From contig NZ_RJVB01000001.1 of assembly GCF_003751505.1 (NCBI RefSeq), positions 746,027-810,026 on the forward strand: a stretch of 64,000 nucleotides of DNA, in the 5' to 3' direction. A program made the translations under genes and the position numbers. Origin of the DNA: Erwinia sp. JUb26 (GTDB lineage: Bacteria; Pseudomonadota; Gammaproteobacteria; Enterobacterales; Enterobacteriaceae). The notes below the pieces were generated by a model. The model did not search any database. It worked only from the letters and a program-made list of their open reading frames with translations, and had not been told where the DNA came from. This document shows, piece after piece, positions 55,205-63,649 of this stretch. Position 1 is the stretch's first letter. Every line of letters starts with the position of its first letter.

Positions 55205-55951
55205 ATGATCGTATTTGTTACCGGCGCGACCGCCGGTTTTGGTCAGAGCATTACCCGTCGTTTTATCGCGCAGGGCCATAAGGTGATTGCGACAGGCCGT
55301 CGCCAGGAACGTCTGGATGCGCTGAAGGAAGAGCTGGGTGAAAATGTCTATCCGCTGAAGCTCGACGTGCGCGACCGTGCGGGCATCGATGAGGCAATCG
55401 CCAGCCTGCCCGCCGAATGGCGCAACATTGATATTCTGGTGAATAACGCCGGTCTGGCTCTGGGCATTGAACCGGCACAGCGCGCCAGCCTGGATGACTG
55501 GGAAGATATGATCGACACCAACAATAAAGGGCTGGTGTATATGACGCGGGCGATCCTGCCGGGCATGGTGGAGCGCAACGTCGGTCATATCATCAATCTG
55601 GGTTCGATTGCCGGAAGCTGGCCGTATCCTGGCGGAAACGTCTATGGTGCGACCAAAGCCTTCGTGCGTCAGTTCAGCTTTAACCTGCGAACCGACCTGC
55701 ACGGCACCGCGCTGCGCGTGACCGATATTGAGCCGGGCCTGGTGGGCGGCACCGAGTTTTCTAACGTGCGCTTCAAGGGCGACGATGCCCGTGCTGACGG
55801 CGTTTACGACGGCGCCGTGCCGCTAACCCCGGAAGATGTGACCGAAGCAGTCTGGTGGGTCGCCACGCTGCCAGCCCATGTCAACATTAACGCGCTGGAA
55901 ATGATGCCGGTTGGCCAGAGCCAGGCCGGTTTACGCGTGCATAAATCCTAA
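55205..55951 (+). CDS. ydfG: NADP-dependent 3-hydroxy acid dehydrogenase YdfG
   Basis: 248 residues, as in E. coli. Short-chain dehydrogenase that oxidises L-allo-threonine/serine-type 3-hydroxy acids and reduces malonic semialdehyde. Seen: cofactor loop TGATAGFGQSI at 6-16, NNAGLALG near 81, catalytic Ser near 134 (NLGSIAGSWPY) and YGATK near 147. The ATG with GAGGAACAGTGAG before it is used, not the longer frame from 55169. Divergent from guaD; followed by an octamer repeat array. Confidence 0.95.
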   Translation: MIVFVTGATAGFGQSITRRFIAQGHKVIATGRRQERLDALKEELGENVYPLKLDVRDRAGIDEAIASLPAEWRNIDILVNNAGLALGIEPAQRASLDDWEDMIDTNNKGLVYMTRAILPGMVERNVGHIINLGSIAGSWPYPGGNVYGATKAFVRQFSFNLRTDLHGTALRVTDIEPGLVGGTEFSNVRFKGDDARADGVYDGAVPLTPEDVTEAVWWVATLPAHVNINALEMMPVGQSQAGLRVHKS

Positions 55952-55997
55952 TTCGCTGCGCGTTACCGTCTCCCGCGGCGGGAGACGGTAACTCGGT

Positions 55998-56045
55998 AGC
56001 AGGTCAGCAGGTCAGCAGGTCAGCAGGTCAGCAGGTCAGCAGGTC
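55998..56045. repeat. Six tandem copies of the octamer AGCAGGTC
   Basis: Perfect AGCAGGTC repeated six times between ydfG and the convergent ynfA gene, 24 bases from the ynfA stop. The unit is not a multiple of three and lies outside both genes. Such arrays change copy number by slippage; here it could vary between strains with little effect on the coding regions. Confidence 0.95.
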
Positions 56046-56069
56046 ATGTATAAGCGGTCCCATCACCGA

Positions 56070-56399
56070 CTAGATTGTTTTCCCCCAGCCCGCGACAATA
56101 ATCAGCATGCCGCAAAACGCCACCGCCGCCCCAACCCAGTCCCAGCTGCTCAGCTTCACGCCGTCCACCACCCGCAGCCAGATCAGCGCCGTTACCACGT
56201 ACACTCCGCCGTAAGCGGCATAAACCCGACCGCTCGCCTCCGGATGCAGCGTCAGCAGCCAAACGAAAATCATCAGGCTCAGCGCGGCGGGCAGCAGTAG
56301 CCAGGGTGAACCGCCCTTTTTTAACCACAGCCAGGGCAAGAAGCAGCCAATAATTTCGGCCAGCGCGGTGGCAAAAAACAGTAACGTGGTGGTCAACAT
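56070..56399 (-). CDS. ynfA: UPF0060 membrane protein YnfA
   Basis: 109 residues from the ATG behind GGAGAGATTTACACGT; E. coli YnfA is 108. Four membrane segments, with [24 protein letters not shown] (in two parts) at the N-terminus and [19 protein letters not shown] in the middle, as in the family. It is a small multidrug-resistance-like fold; a drug-efflux role has been proposed for Shigella YnfA. Divergent from ynfB, as in E. coli. Confidence 0.93.
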   Translation of the reverse strand: MLTTTLLFFATALAEIIGCFLPWLWLKKGGSPWLLLPAALSLMIFVWLLTLHPEASGRVYAAYGGVYVVTALIWLRVVDGVKLSSWDWVGAAVAFCGMLIIVAGWGKTI

Positions 56400-56534
56400 A
56401 CGTGTAAATCTCTCCGAATCCTCAATGAACACACCGGGTCGCTGGTGGGCACTTCGGCGCTGATGATATACTTATTCGCAATCTCTGCGCAGCAGCTATC
56501 TCCGCTTCGCGTCTGTAAAGAAAGGAAACCTTTA

Positions 56535-56882
56535 ATGAAATCACTACAGCAACGTCTGACCCGTACCACCCTGCCGCTGGTTTTACTGGCTGCCCTTTTT
56601 TCCGTGCAGCACAGTGCGATGGCGCGCACCGACCGTCTGGTGATTGAAAACGGCGATAACTCGTTAAGCAAAGAACAGGCTCGTCAGGAGAAAGAACAGT
56701 GGGACGATACGCATCGCCTGCGTGGCAAAGTGAACAACCGCGTGGAGAAAGAGTTCGACAAGGTCGATCGCGCCTTTGATACCCGCGACGGCTGTGAAAA
56801 AAGCCTGAATGTTAACGCCTACTGGGAGCCAAATACCCTGCGCTGCCTGGATCGTCGCACCGGTCGCCCCGTTGCACCGTAA
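56535..56882 (+). CDS. ynfB: UPF0482/DUF1283 periplasmic protein YnfB
   Basis: 115 residues; E. coli YnfB is 113. Cleavable signal peptide ([18 protein letters not shown]). The mature part carries the diagnostic [25 protein letters not shown] and the ending [19 protein letters not shown], with two cysteines that may form a disulphide. ATG preceded by AAAGGAAACCTTTA. Function unknown. In E. coli speG and ynfC lie between ynfB and ynfD; here they are absent from the gap. Confidence 0.93.
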   Translation: MKSLQQRLTRTTLPLVLLAALFSVQHSAMARTDRLVIENGDNSLSKEQARQEKEQWDDTHRLRGKVNNRVEKEFDKVDRAFDTRDGCEKSLNVNAYWEPNTLRCLDRRTGRPVAP

Positions 56883-57018
56883 TCGCACCGAGTCACGCGA
56901 TGCGCGTTTTGCACGGCAGTCTGACGAACGCGAACTGGATCGGTTCCAGACAGTGGCTTAATCCTTACCGTTGAAATTTTGGCTTATAATTACCGCTGTT
57001 CTCACGCAAAAGGATGAA

Positions 57019-57318
57019 ATGATGAAAGGTTCTAAGTGGATGTTAACCGCCCTGCTCGTTGCCAGCCCGCTGGCCGTGCAGGCATCTTGCGAAAGCGTCA
57101 AGGCTGATATTAGTCAGAAAATCATTAATAACGGCGTACCGGAATCCGGCTTCTCACTGGACATCGTGCCTAACGATCAGGCCGAACAGGCCGGTGGTCA
57201 GGTTGTTGGTCACTGCGAAAGCGATACGCAAAAAATCGTCTACAAGCGCAACGGTAATGACAGCGACAGCAACGTTCCCGCCAGCGCTGGAACCTCGCAG
57301 GACGCACCGGCTCAGTAA
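57019..57318 (+). CDS. ynfD: DUF1161 periplasmic protein YnfD
   Basis: 99 residues. Signal peptide ending AVQA, then SCESVKADISQKIINNGVPE and the family's VPNDQ and QVVGHCESDTQKIVYKR, with two cysteines. Closely matches E. coli YnfD. Two ATGs in tandem follow AAAGGATGAAATG. An extended minus-10 element GGCTTATAAT lies just upstream at about 56982-56991. Function unknown. Confidence 0.92.
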   Translation: MMKGSKWMLTALLVASPLAVQASCESVKADISQKIINNGVPESGFSLDIVPNDQAEQAGGQVVGHCESDTQKIVYKRNGNDSDSNVPASAGTSQDAPAQ

Positions 57319-57325
57319 TCTATCA

Positions 57326-57358
57326 CCGCCGACGTCGCAGTTTACGTGCCGTCGGCGG
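57326..57358. terminator. GC hairpin between convergent ynfD and MFS genes
   Basis: CCGCCGACG pairs with CGTCGGCGG across a 15-base loop. No T tract follows on the plus strand (CCCTTCC), so it may serve as a weak bidirectional stop. Confidence 0.4.
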
Positions 57359-57364
57359 CCCTTC

Positions 57365-58819
57365 CTAATGCGGCTTTTGTATCGGCACCAGCCGCGACAT
57401 CAGCAGGCTGCCAAACGCAATCAGCAGCGACACCACAAATACCCAGTGCAGCGAATGCGCGATTTCCGTCAGCATCAGATTCAGGCTGGCGGGCGACAGG
57501 TGCTCGCGTCCGGCGGGTGACATCACCTGCTGCACCGGATCGCTGAACTGCGGCAGACGCAGAAGCAGGTTATAGTTCAGCACGGCCCCCATTAACGCCG
57601 TACCCAGCGCCGAGCCTAGCATGCGGCTGAACATCACCGAAGCGGTACAGATCCCGCGGATCTCAAACTGCGCTGTGTTCTGCACCGCAATCAGGAAGGT
57701 GGTACTGGTCATCCCCATTCCCGTCCCGATGACAAAGGCGGAGAACCCCGCAAACCAGACCGGACTTTCCCGGTGCAACAAAAGAAGTAAAGCCGTACCC
57801 GCGATCAGCAGCAGCGATCCTAGCTGCGCGGTAAAGCGATACGAGGTCCGCTGCATCAGCCTGCCGCTTAGCGTACTGGCCAGCGGCCAGCCAATCGACA
57901 TCATCGCCAGCGCGCTACCGGCCTGCAGCGGCGTCCCGCTGTTAACGCCCTGGATCCAGGTAGGCAGAAATGCGCTGATGCCCATCATCGCGGCCCCGAT
58001 CAGCAGATTGCCGACGTTGCCCGCCAGCAGCGTGCGGGTGCGCCAAATCGCCAGTGGAAACAGCGGCTCGCCTGAATAACGCTCGTGGCGCAGCAGTCGC
58101 CATCCGGCCAGCAACGCCACAGCAACCAGCGCCAGCGTCCAGTAACCCAGCGATTCCGCCTGTAACAGCGCGGTCAATAAAGCCGTTACGGTCAGCATCA
58201 GCCAGCAGCTGCCGGTATAATTAATGCGGCTATCGGATTTTTCACGGCTTTCCGGGAAGAATTTCACCAGCAGCAGCATTGAAATAATGCCAATCGGTAC
58301 GTTAACCCAGAACACCAGCGCCCAGTTAAAGTGCTGCACCAGCCAGGCTCCGGTGAGCGGCCCGACGATGGCCGCCACGCCCCAGACGCTGGAAAGCCAG
58401 CCCTGCACCCCCGCACGTTCCTTCGGCGGATAGACGTCGGCGATGATCGTTGAGGTCAGGGGCATTATTGCGCCGGCCCCCAGCCCCTGGAAAGCACGGA
58501 ACAGGATAAGCCAGCCCATGCTGCTGGCAAATCCGCAGAGTATCGATCCCAGCAGGAACAGCCCGGCACCGATAAAAAACACCCGTTTGCGCCCCCACAT
58601 ATCCGCCAGGCGGCCGTAGATCGGCACGGTCACGGCCTGTGTCAGCAGATAGATAGAAAATACCCAGCCAAACTGCGAAAAACCGCCCAGCTCGGTAATA
58701 ATGGTTGGCATCGCCGTGGCGACGATGGTGACTTCTATCGCGGCCATAAACATCGACAGCATGCAGGCGATCAGCACCCAGTGACGCCGGGTTACGGCGT
58801 GAAGTGTATTTTCTGACAT
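57365..58819 (-). CDS. MFS multidrug efflux transporter, DHA2 (EmrB/QacA) family
   Basis: 484 residues with 14 predicted membrane segments. DHA2 signatures: MLSMFMAAIEVTIVATAMPTI near 20-40, GRLADMWGRKRVFFIG near 69 (motif A) and GAIMPLTSTIIADVYPPKERA near 110-130. Such carriers export drugs, dyes or acids by proton exchange. ATG behind GGAATCTC on the minus strand. Single gene; no regulator adjoins. Substrate unknown. Confidence 0.88.
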   Translation of the reverse strand: MSENTLHAVTRRHWVLIACMLSMFMAAIEVTIVATAMPTIITELGGFSQFGWVFSIYLLTQAVTVPIYGRLADMWGRKRVFFIGAGLFLLGSILCGFASSMGWLILFRAFQGLGAGAIMPLTSTIIADVYPPKERAGVQGWLSSVWGVAAIVGPLTGAWLVQHFNWALVFWVNVPIGIISMLLLVKFFPESREKSDSRINYTGSCWLMLTVTALLTALLQAESLGYWTLALVAVALLAGWRLLRHERYSGEPLFPLAIWRTRTLLAGNVGNLLIGAAMMGISAFLPTWIQGVNSGTPLQAGSALAMMSIGWPLASTLSGRLMQRTSYRFTAQLGSLLLIAGTALLLLLHRESPVWFAGFSAFVIGTGMGMTSTTFLIAVQNTAQFEIRGICTASVMFSRMLGSALGTALMGAVLNYNLLLRLPQFSDPVQQVMSPAGREHLSPASLNLMLTEIAHSLHWVFVVSLLIAFGSLLMSRLVPIQKPH

Positions 58820-59071
58820 GAGATTCCTTTTCGTTGCTTCCCTGCTAAGTGTGAACCAGATTTTGCCGTGGAGTTTTCGGATTGTGCGCTTTCAATTGGT
58901 GACAACGTCACATAATGAATGTGGTTTTGCCAATTTCAATTCTTGAAATGACGATAATTAAAACAAGATACCGGCAGGAAAGTAAACGAAAACAACGGGC
59001 TTTTGTAGCCTGGGTGCAAAGATAAGGATGCCCGGGGCGAACGATTTCACGGTTCGCCCACGCTATCTGGC
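58820..59071. other. Intergenic stretch upstream of the MFS gene
   Basis: 252 AT-rich bases that should hold the efflux gene promoter and the bioD 3' end. A GTGAC-AAC-GTCAC inverted repeat lies near 58899-58911 and could bind a regulator. No gene seen. Confidence 0.4.
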
Positions 59072-59737
59072 TTATAAATTCAGGGGGGACAGATCAAAGT
59101 AGCGCGAAAGATCGCGGGTTTCGGCTCGGGGCAGATAGGGAAGTTCGCCCAGCAGCGGCGCGGGGATTTTATCCTGTAAGACGTTAATAATCTCAGCATA
59201 GTGCGCAAGGCCGGGGTTAATCCGGTTGGCCACCCAGCCGAGCAGAGGCAGCCCGTCATTGAGTATCGCCTGCGCGGTCAACAGCGCGTGGCTGATACAG
59301 CCCAGCTTAATGCCCACCACCAGGACTACCGGCATCTGCTCCTGCACCACCCAGTCGGAAAGCGGACGCCGATCGCTCATCAGGCTACGCCAGCCGCCGG
59401 TGCCTTCGGTAACCACATAGTCGGCCTGTTCATCGAGCGCGTGCAGACCGCGGCTTAGTGTCGAGTAGCTGAATGACTGGAGGCTGGTGCTGATTTCATC
59501 ATCAAGCAACGTCACCGGGTTAATCGCCTGATACGGTAGTTGAAGTGAAGAAGACGCCTGCAGCACCAGCGCATCCTTGTTACGCGGCCCCTCTTCGGTT
59601 TGCTGGCTGCTTTTCGCTACCGGCTTGTAGCCAACGGCATGCTTACCGTCCGTCGCCAGCGTTTGCAGCAGCCCTCGTGAAACCACCGTTTTACCGACTT
59701 CAGTATCGGTTCCGGTAACAAATAAACGTTTATGCAT
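59072..59737 (-). CDS. bioD: Dethiobiotin synthetase (YnfK-type second copy)
   Basis: 221 residues. ATP-dependent closure of the ureido ring in biotin synthesis. Seen: P-loop TGTDTEVGKT at 8-17, YKPVAKSSQQTEEGPRNKDA near 38-56 and the second motif VTEGTGGWRSLM near 109. Position next to mlc matches the E. coli paralogue ynfK (bioD2) rather than the bioD of the bio operon. Lies downstream of mlc on the same strand with a 119-base gap. Confidence 0.92.
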   Translation of the reverse strand: MHKRLFVTGTDTEVGKTVVSRGLLQTLATDGKHAVGYKPVAKSSQQTEEGPRNKDALVLQASSSLQLPYQAINPVTLLDDEISTSLQSFSYSTLSRGLHALDEQADYVVTEGTGGWRSLMSDRRPLSDWVVQEQMPVVLVVGIKLGCISHALLTAQAILNDGLPLLGWVANRINPGLAHYAEIINVLQDKIPAPLLGELPYLPRAETRDLSRYFDLSPLNL

Positions 59738-59856
59738 AAACGGCTCCAGCAGGCCCTGTCTGGCCCACAGATAAACTTTTGGGAAGTAATGGAGCGAAAA
59801 TTGTAGGGCAGCGCCTGGGGGCGTAGATTGCGTTGGCGCAATTTTTAGTGGATTCG

Positions 59857-61074
59857 TTATCCCTGCAGGAGTTTGATCAGCAGCGAGCCGTTATAGAGGG
59901 CATCTTTTACCAGCGCCGCGCCGGGCATGGTTCCCTGATTCAGGAACTCGGTGGGTTCAACGGACAGCGTTGCGCCATAGTCAGGCAGGGACTGCTGTTG
60001 AATACAGGCATTAATGGCCGGGAATAAAATACGGTGCGCACGATTCAGCGGCGAGCCAATCAGCACCTTCTGCGGGTGGAACAGGTTCACCATAATCGCC
60101 AGGATACGACCGATACTGCCGCCTACGCCGGTGATAATGTCGCAGGCCAGCTGATCGCCGCTCAACGCAGCATCGCACAGGGTTTCAATCGACAGCGGCT
60201 GGTTATGGAGTGAAGAGCTCATTGACGCCTGCATCCGCTGTGCGGCCATCTCGAGCATATTCTCCGTGCTGGCTACGGTTTCAAGGCAGCCGTGATTGCC
60301 GCAGTAGCACTGTTTCCCCCAGGGATCGACCTGAGTATGTCCAATCTCAACCAGCGTTGCGCCACCGCCGTGCAGCAGCCTGCCGCCGGTGATCACGCCG
60401 GCACCCACGTTATGATCGATTACGACCTGCAGTACATCGCGTGCATCGCGCGAGGCACCAAACAGCGATTCGGCCATGGTCCAGGCGCAGATATCGTGCT
60501 GAATGAAGACCGGCAGACCGGTTCGCCGCTCAAGCTCCGGCCCCAGCGGCATATCATCCACCTGATAAAACGGCATGCGATGCACTATCCCGGCCTGGCC
60601 GTTGACTCTGCCCGGCAGCGTAATGGCGATTGCCGTCAGCCGCTCCAGGCGGCTCTGGTGGATCACAAAGAACTGGTCGATGAGGTGAACAATGCGCTGG
60701 AGGAGCGGTTGCGGATCGGCAGGCGGCAGCGCAAACTGCTGCTCAACTACCAGCCTGCTGCTCAGATCGCGCAGGGCGATAGTCATATCCCCTTTGCCGA
60801 TCCGTACGGAGAGAAAATGCCAGGCTTCGGTATCCAGCACCAGACCGACGGCAGGACGCCCCCGACTACCCGGTTCCTGGAACTCCGTTTCTTTTACCAG
60901 ATGGGCTTCCAGCATTTCCCTGACAATCTTGGTAATGCTGGCCGGTGCCAGCTGAGCCTTTTTCGACAGTTCAATACGCGAGACAGGGCCAAACCGGTCG
61001 ATAAGCCGATAGACCGCACCGGCATTGGTCTGTTTAATCTGGTCGATATGACCAGGCTGATTGTCCGCAATCAC
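59857..61074 (-). CDS. mlc: Mlc, ROK-family glucose-responsive repressor
   Basis: 405 residues from the GTG at 61074 with GGGAG seven bases upstream; this gives the start and length of E. coli Mlc (406). An ATG at 61098 would add eight residues. HTH around 30-60 (SRIELSKKAQLAPASITKIV). ROK domain with the zinc motif CYCGNHGCLET near 257-267 and VVIDHNVGAGVI near 188. Mlc represses ptsG, manXYZ and others and is released by binding to dephosphorylated PtsG. Keeps the E. coli order ynfK-mlc-ynfL-ynfM. Confidence 0.93.
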   Translation of the reverse strand: MIADNQPGHIDQIKQTNAGAVYRLIDRFGPVSRIELSKKAQLAPASITKIVREMLEAHLVKETEFQEPGSRGRPAVGLVLDTEAWHFLSVRIGKGDMTIALRDLSSRLVVEQQFALPPADPQPLLQRIVHLIDQFFVIHQSRLERLTAIAITLPGRVNGQAGIVHRMPFYQVDDMPLGPELERRTGLPVFIQHDICAWTMAESLFGASRDARDVLQVVIDHNVGAGVITGGRLLHGGGATLVEIGHTQVDPWGKQCYCGNHGCLETVASTENMLEMAAQRMQASMSSSLHNQPLSIETLCDAALSGDQLACDIITGVGGSIGRILAIMVNLFHPQKVLIGSPLNRAHRILFPAINACIQQQSLPDYGATLSVEPTEFLNQGTMPGAALVKDALYNGSLLIKLLQG

Positions 61075-61216
61075 ACCCCAGCTCCCGCTTATTTTCACGC
61101 TTCAAAATAAAGCTTACCGCTCATGGTGAAACACTTCGCACACAAGGTCAAATATTTGATTCGATATGTGATTTGCAGCACATAAACCACTGAATAGCGC
61201 TCATGTTTTCCGCGAT

Positions 61217-62107
61217 TTACTCCGCGCTGAGCAATAAAGACATCATGGATGACATCACCGCCGGCCGCTCCCGCAGACGCGACCAGACCAGCCAGACCTG
61301 CGACAGGGCATCCGGTTCCTGAAGGGGGATCCACACCACGTCGGCCAGCCGAACGCGACGAAAAGAGGCGGGTAAAATCGATACGCCCAGCCCGGTGGAC
61401 ACCAGCCCGATAATGGTCATCGCTTCGCCCACTTCTTGAGCAATGTTCGGCTCGATTTGATAGTGATGCAGCAGGGTGAGAATTTCGGTATACAGCGCCG
61501 TGCCGACCTGCGGATCGAAAAAGACGAACGGCTCTTTAGTCAGTTCACTCACGCTTATTCGCTCGCGCCCGGCCAGCCGATGATCGCGATGAACCAGGGC
61601 GTACATCGGTTCCTGCAGGATAAGCTGGTGGTCCAGCGTCTCCGGTAACGGCGTATTGCGCATGACGCCCAGGTCGAGTCGACCATCAATCAGCGGAGCC
61701 AGCTGCTGGCGCGTGTTGATCTCCTGCATTTGCAAATGTACCGCAGGAAAACGCTGGCGATAGGTGAACAGCGCATCGGACACCACGCTGATAAACGGTG
61801 CGGAAGAGGTAAAACCGATACGCAGTTCTCCCTCGTCGCCGCGGTGCAGTCGCGCCGCTTTATCGGCGGCCTGGGCAACGTTTTGCAGAATCAAACGGGC
61901 ATCCAGTAAAAACTGCTGTCCTGCCGCCGTTAAACGCACGCTGCGGTTGGTTCGGGCAAACAGTCTGGCACCGATTTCCTGTTCAAGAATTTGGATCTGC
62001 TGGCTGAGCGGGGGCTGGGAGATATTCAGCCGCTGCGCCGCGCGACCAAAATGCAGTTCTTCAGCAACGGCAACAAAGTAGCGCAGATGGCGAAGCTCGA
62101 TATTCAT
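61217..62107 (-). CDS. ynfL: LysR-family regulator YnfL
   Basis: 296 residues. HTH MNIELRHLRYFVAVAEELHF then GRAAQRLNISQPPLSQQI at about 20-40. Effector domain from about 90 with ELRIGFTSSAPFISV and LVSTGLGVSILPASF. Divergent from ynfM (104-base gap) and followed by mlc, exactly the E. coli arrangement, so it probably controls ynfM. Confidence 0.92.
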   Translation of the reverse strand: MNIELRHLRYFVAVAEELHFGRAAQRLNISQPPLSQQIQILEQEIGARLFARTNRSVRLTAAGQQFLLDARLILQNVAQAADKAARLHRGDEGELRIGFTSSAPFISVVSDALFTYRQRFPAVHLQMQEINTRQQLAPLIDGRLDLGVMRNTPLPETLDHQLILQEPMYALVHRDHRLAGRERISVSELTKEPFVFFDPQVGTALYTEILTLLHHYQIEPNIAQEVGEAMTIIGLVSTGLGVSILPASFRRVRLADVVWIPLQEPDALSQVWLVWSRLRERPAVMSSMMSLLLSAE

Positions 62108-62211
62108 ACTTTAAACATCTCATTTGAGATTATTAATATATTAGACAGCATAATAGCTTTTTCTTATCTTTACCACGGAGAGAGTAAGCCATCCCAGCTA
62201 AGGAACCTGAA

Positions 62212-63465
62212 GTGAATCGCTCAACCCATGCCGTTACGCTTGAAGAGCCCGTTAACCGCATCCCGTCAGACTTTTCTAACACCAGTTTGTACATTCATCG
62301 CGGATCGCCGCAGTTTATGCGCGTCACGCTGGCCCTGTTTTCCGCCGGGCTGGCGACCTTCGCCCTGCTCTACTGCGTGCAGCCAATCCTGCCGGTGCTC
62401 TCACATGAATTTGGCGTTTCCCCCGCCAGCAGCAGTATTTCCCTTTCCATTTCCACCGGATTTCTGGCGCTGGGCATGCTGTTTACCGGCCCGCTTTCCG
62501 ATGCGCTGGGGCGTAAACCGGTGATGGTGACGTCACTGATGCTGGCGGCCATTTTTTCGCTGCTTTCCTCTACCATGACCAGCTGGCATGGCATTCTGGT
62601 GATGCGCGCCCTCACCGGCCTGTCGTTAAGCGGCGTGGCGGCGGTGGGAATGACCTATCTCAGTGAGGAGATCAGTCCCACGGTGGTGGCGTTCTCGATG
62701 GGGCTGTACATCAGCGGTAATTCAATCGGCGGCATGAGCGGCCGTCTGTTGAGCGGCGTGATCACCGATTACAGCAGCTGGCGCATCGCGGTTGCCGTCA
62801 TCGGCTGCTTTGCCCTCGCCTCAGCCGTGATGTTCTGGAAAATTTTGCCGGACTCCCGCCATTTCCGCCCGTCCTCATTAAAACCACGCAGCCTGGCGAT
62901 TAATTTCCGTCTTCACTGGCGCGACAGCGGGCTGCCGCTGCTGTTTGCCGAAGGTTTTCTGCTGATGGGGTCTTTCGTCACACTATTTAACTATATTGGC
63001 TATCGTCTGCTGGCACCGCCCTATTCACTCAGTCAGACCCTTGTGGGCCTGCTGTCCGTGGTGTATCTCACCGGTTCCTGGAGTTCACCTAAAGCCGGAG
63101 CGATGACCGCTAAATATGGCCGGTCACCGGTATTGTTAGTATCAACGCTGGTGATGCTGAGCGGCCTGCTGATTACCCTGTTCAGCAGCGTGTGGCTGAT
63201 CCTGCCGGGGATGATGCTGTTCACCGCCGGTTTCTTTGCCGCGCACTCCGTCGCCAGCGGCTGGATCGGCCCTCGCGCGCGTCGTGCTAAAGGCCAGGCC
63301 TCGTCGTTGTATCTGTTCAGCTACTATCTGGGTTCCAGCGTTGCTGGTACGCTGGGCGGCGTGTTCTGGCATAACTTTGGCTGGGGCGGGATCACCGCAT
63401 TCATCGCCGTCATGCTGCTGCTGTCGCTGTTTGTCGGGATGCGGCTGCACAGCAAAAAACTCTGA
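62212..63465 (+). CDS. ynfM: MFS transporter YnfM (arabinose/drug efflux-like)
   Basis: 417 residues; GTG start with AAGGAACCTGAA before it. About twelve membrane helices: FALLYCVQPILPVLSHEFG near 50, GPLSDALGRKPVMV near 93 (motif A) and LTGLSLSGVAAVGMTYL near 124. Similar to E. coli YnfM in sequence style and position. Exports an unknown compound; the adjacent LysR regulator is the likely controller. Confidence 0.92.
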   Translation: MNRSTHAVTLEEPVNRIPSDFSNTSLYIHRGSPQFMRVTLALFSAGLATFALLYCVQPILPVLSHEFGVSPASSSISLSISTGFLALGMLFTGPLSDALGRKPVMVTSLMLAAIFSLLSSTMTSWHGILVMRALTGLSLSGVAAVGMTYLSEEISPTVVAFSMGLYISGNSIGGMSGRLLSGVITDYSSWRIAVAVIGCFALASAVMFWKILPDSRHFRPSSLKPRSLAINFRLHWRDSGLPLLFAEGFLLMGSFVTLFNYIGYRLLAPPYSLSQTLVGLLSVVYLTGSWSSPKAGAMTAKYGRSPVLLVSTLVMLSGLLITLFSSVWLILPGMMLFTAGFFAAHSVASGWIGPRARRAKGQASSLYLFSYYLGSSVAGTLGGVFWHNFGWGGITAFIAVMLLLSLFVGMRLHSKKL

Positions 63466-63590
63466 TTAAGCTTTCAGGCGGGCTAATGCGTGCAGCGCAG
63501 GCCCGCTTTTGCGGATATCCTTTCTTGCCATCGCGCTCAACGCCTCCATTTACCCTTTCCTCTCCTGCTTGAATAAACAGTACGCCGCTG

Positions 63591-63619
63591 TTGATGTGAG
63601 CACCTCTCTTACCTATACT
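63591..63619 (+). promoter_or_regulatory. tus promoter
   Basis: TTGATG (63591-63596), 17-base spacer, TATACT (63614-63619): a good sigma-70 promoter ending five bases before the Ter core. Transcription would start inside the Ter site, giving autorepression by Tus as known in E. coli. Confidence 0.75.
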
Positions 63620-63623
63620 CTTT

Positions 63624-63639
63624 AGTATGTTGTAACTAA
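63624..63639 (+). promoter_or_regulatory. Ter replication-fork arrest site
   Basis: AGTATGTTGTAACTAA matches the E. coli Ter core (GTTGTAAC with flanks) and lies between the tus promoter and tus, the place of TerB in E. coli. By the E. coli rule its G/C6 end is on the left, so Tus bound here should stop forks travelling from low to high coordinates. Confidence 0.9.
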
Positions 63640-63649
63640 TGGAGATGCG

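Noticed and set aside
55998-56045. Octamer array considered as a CRISPR
   Set aside because: Eight-base units without spacers and no cas genes; it is a simple tandem repeat.
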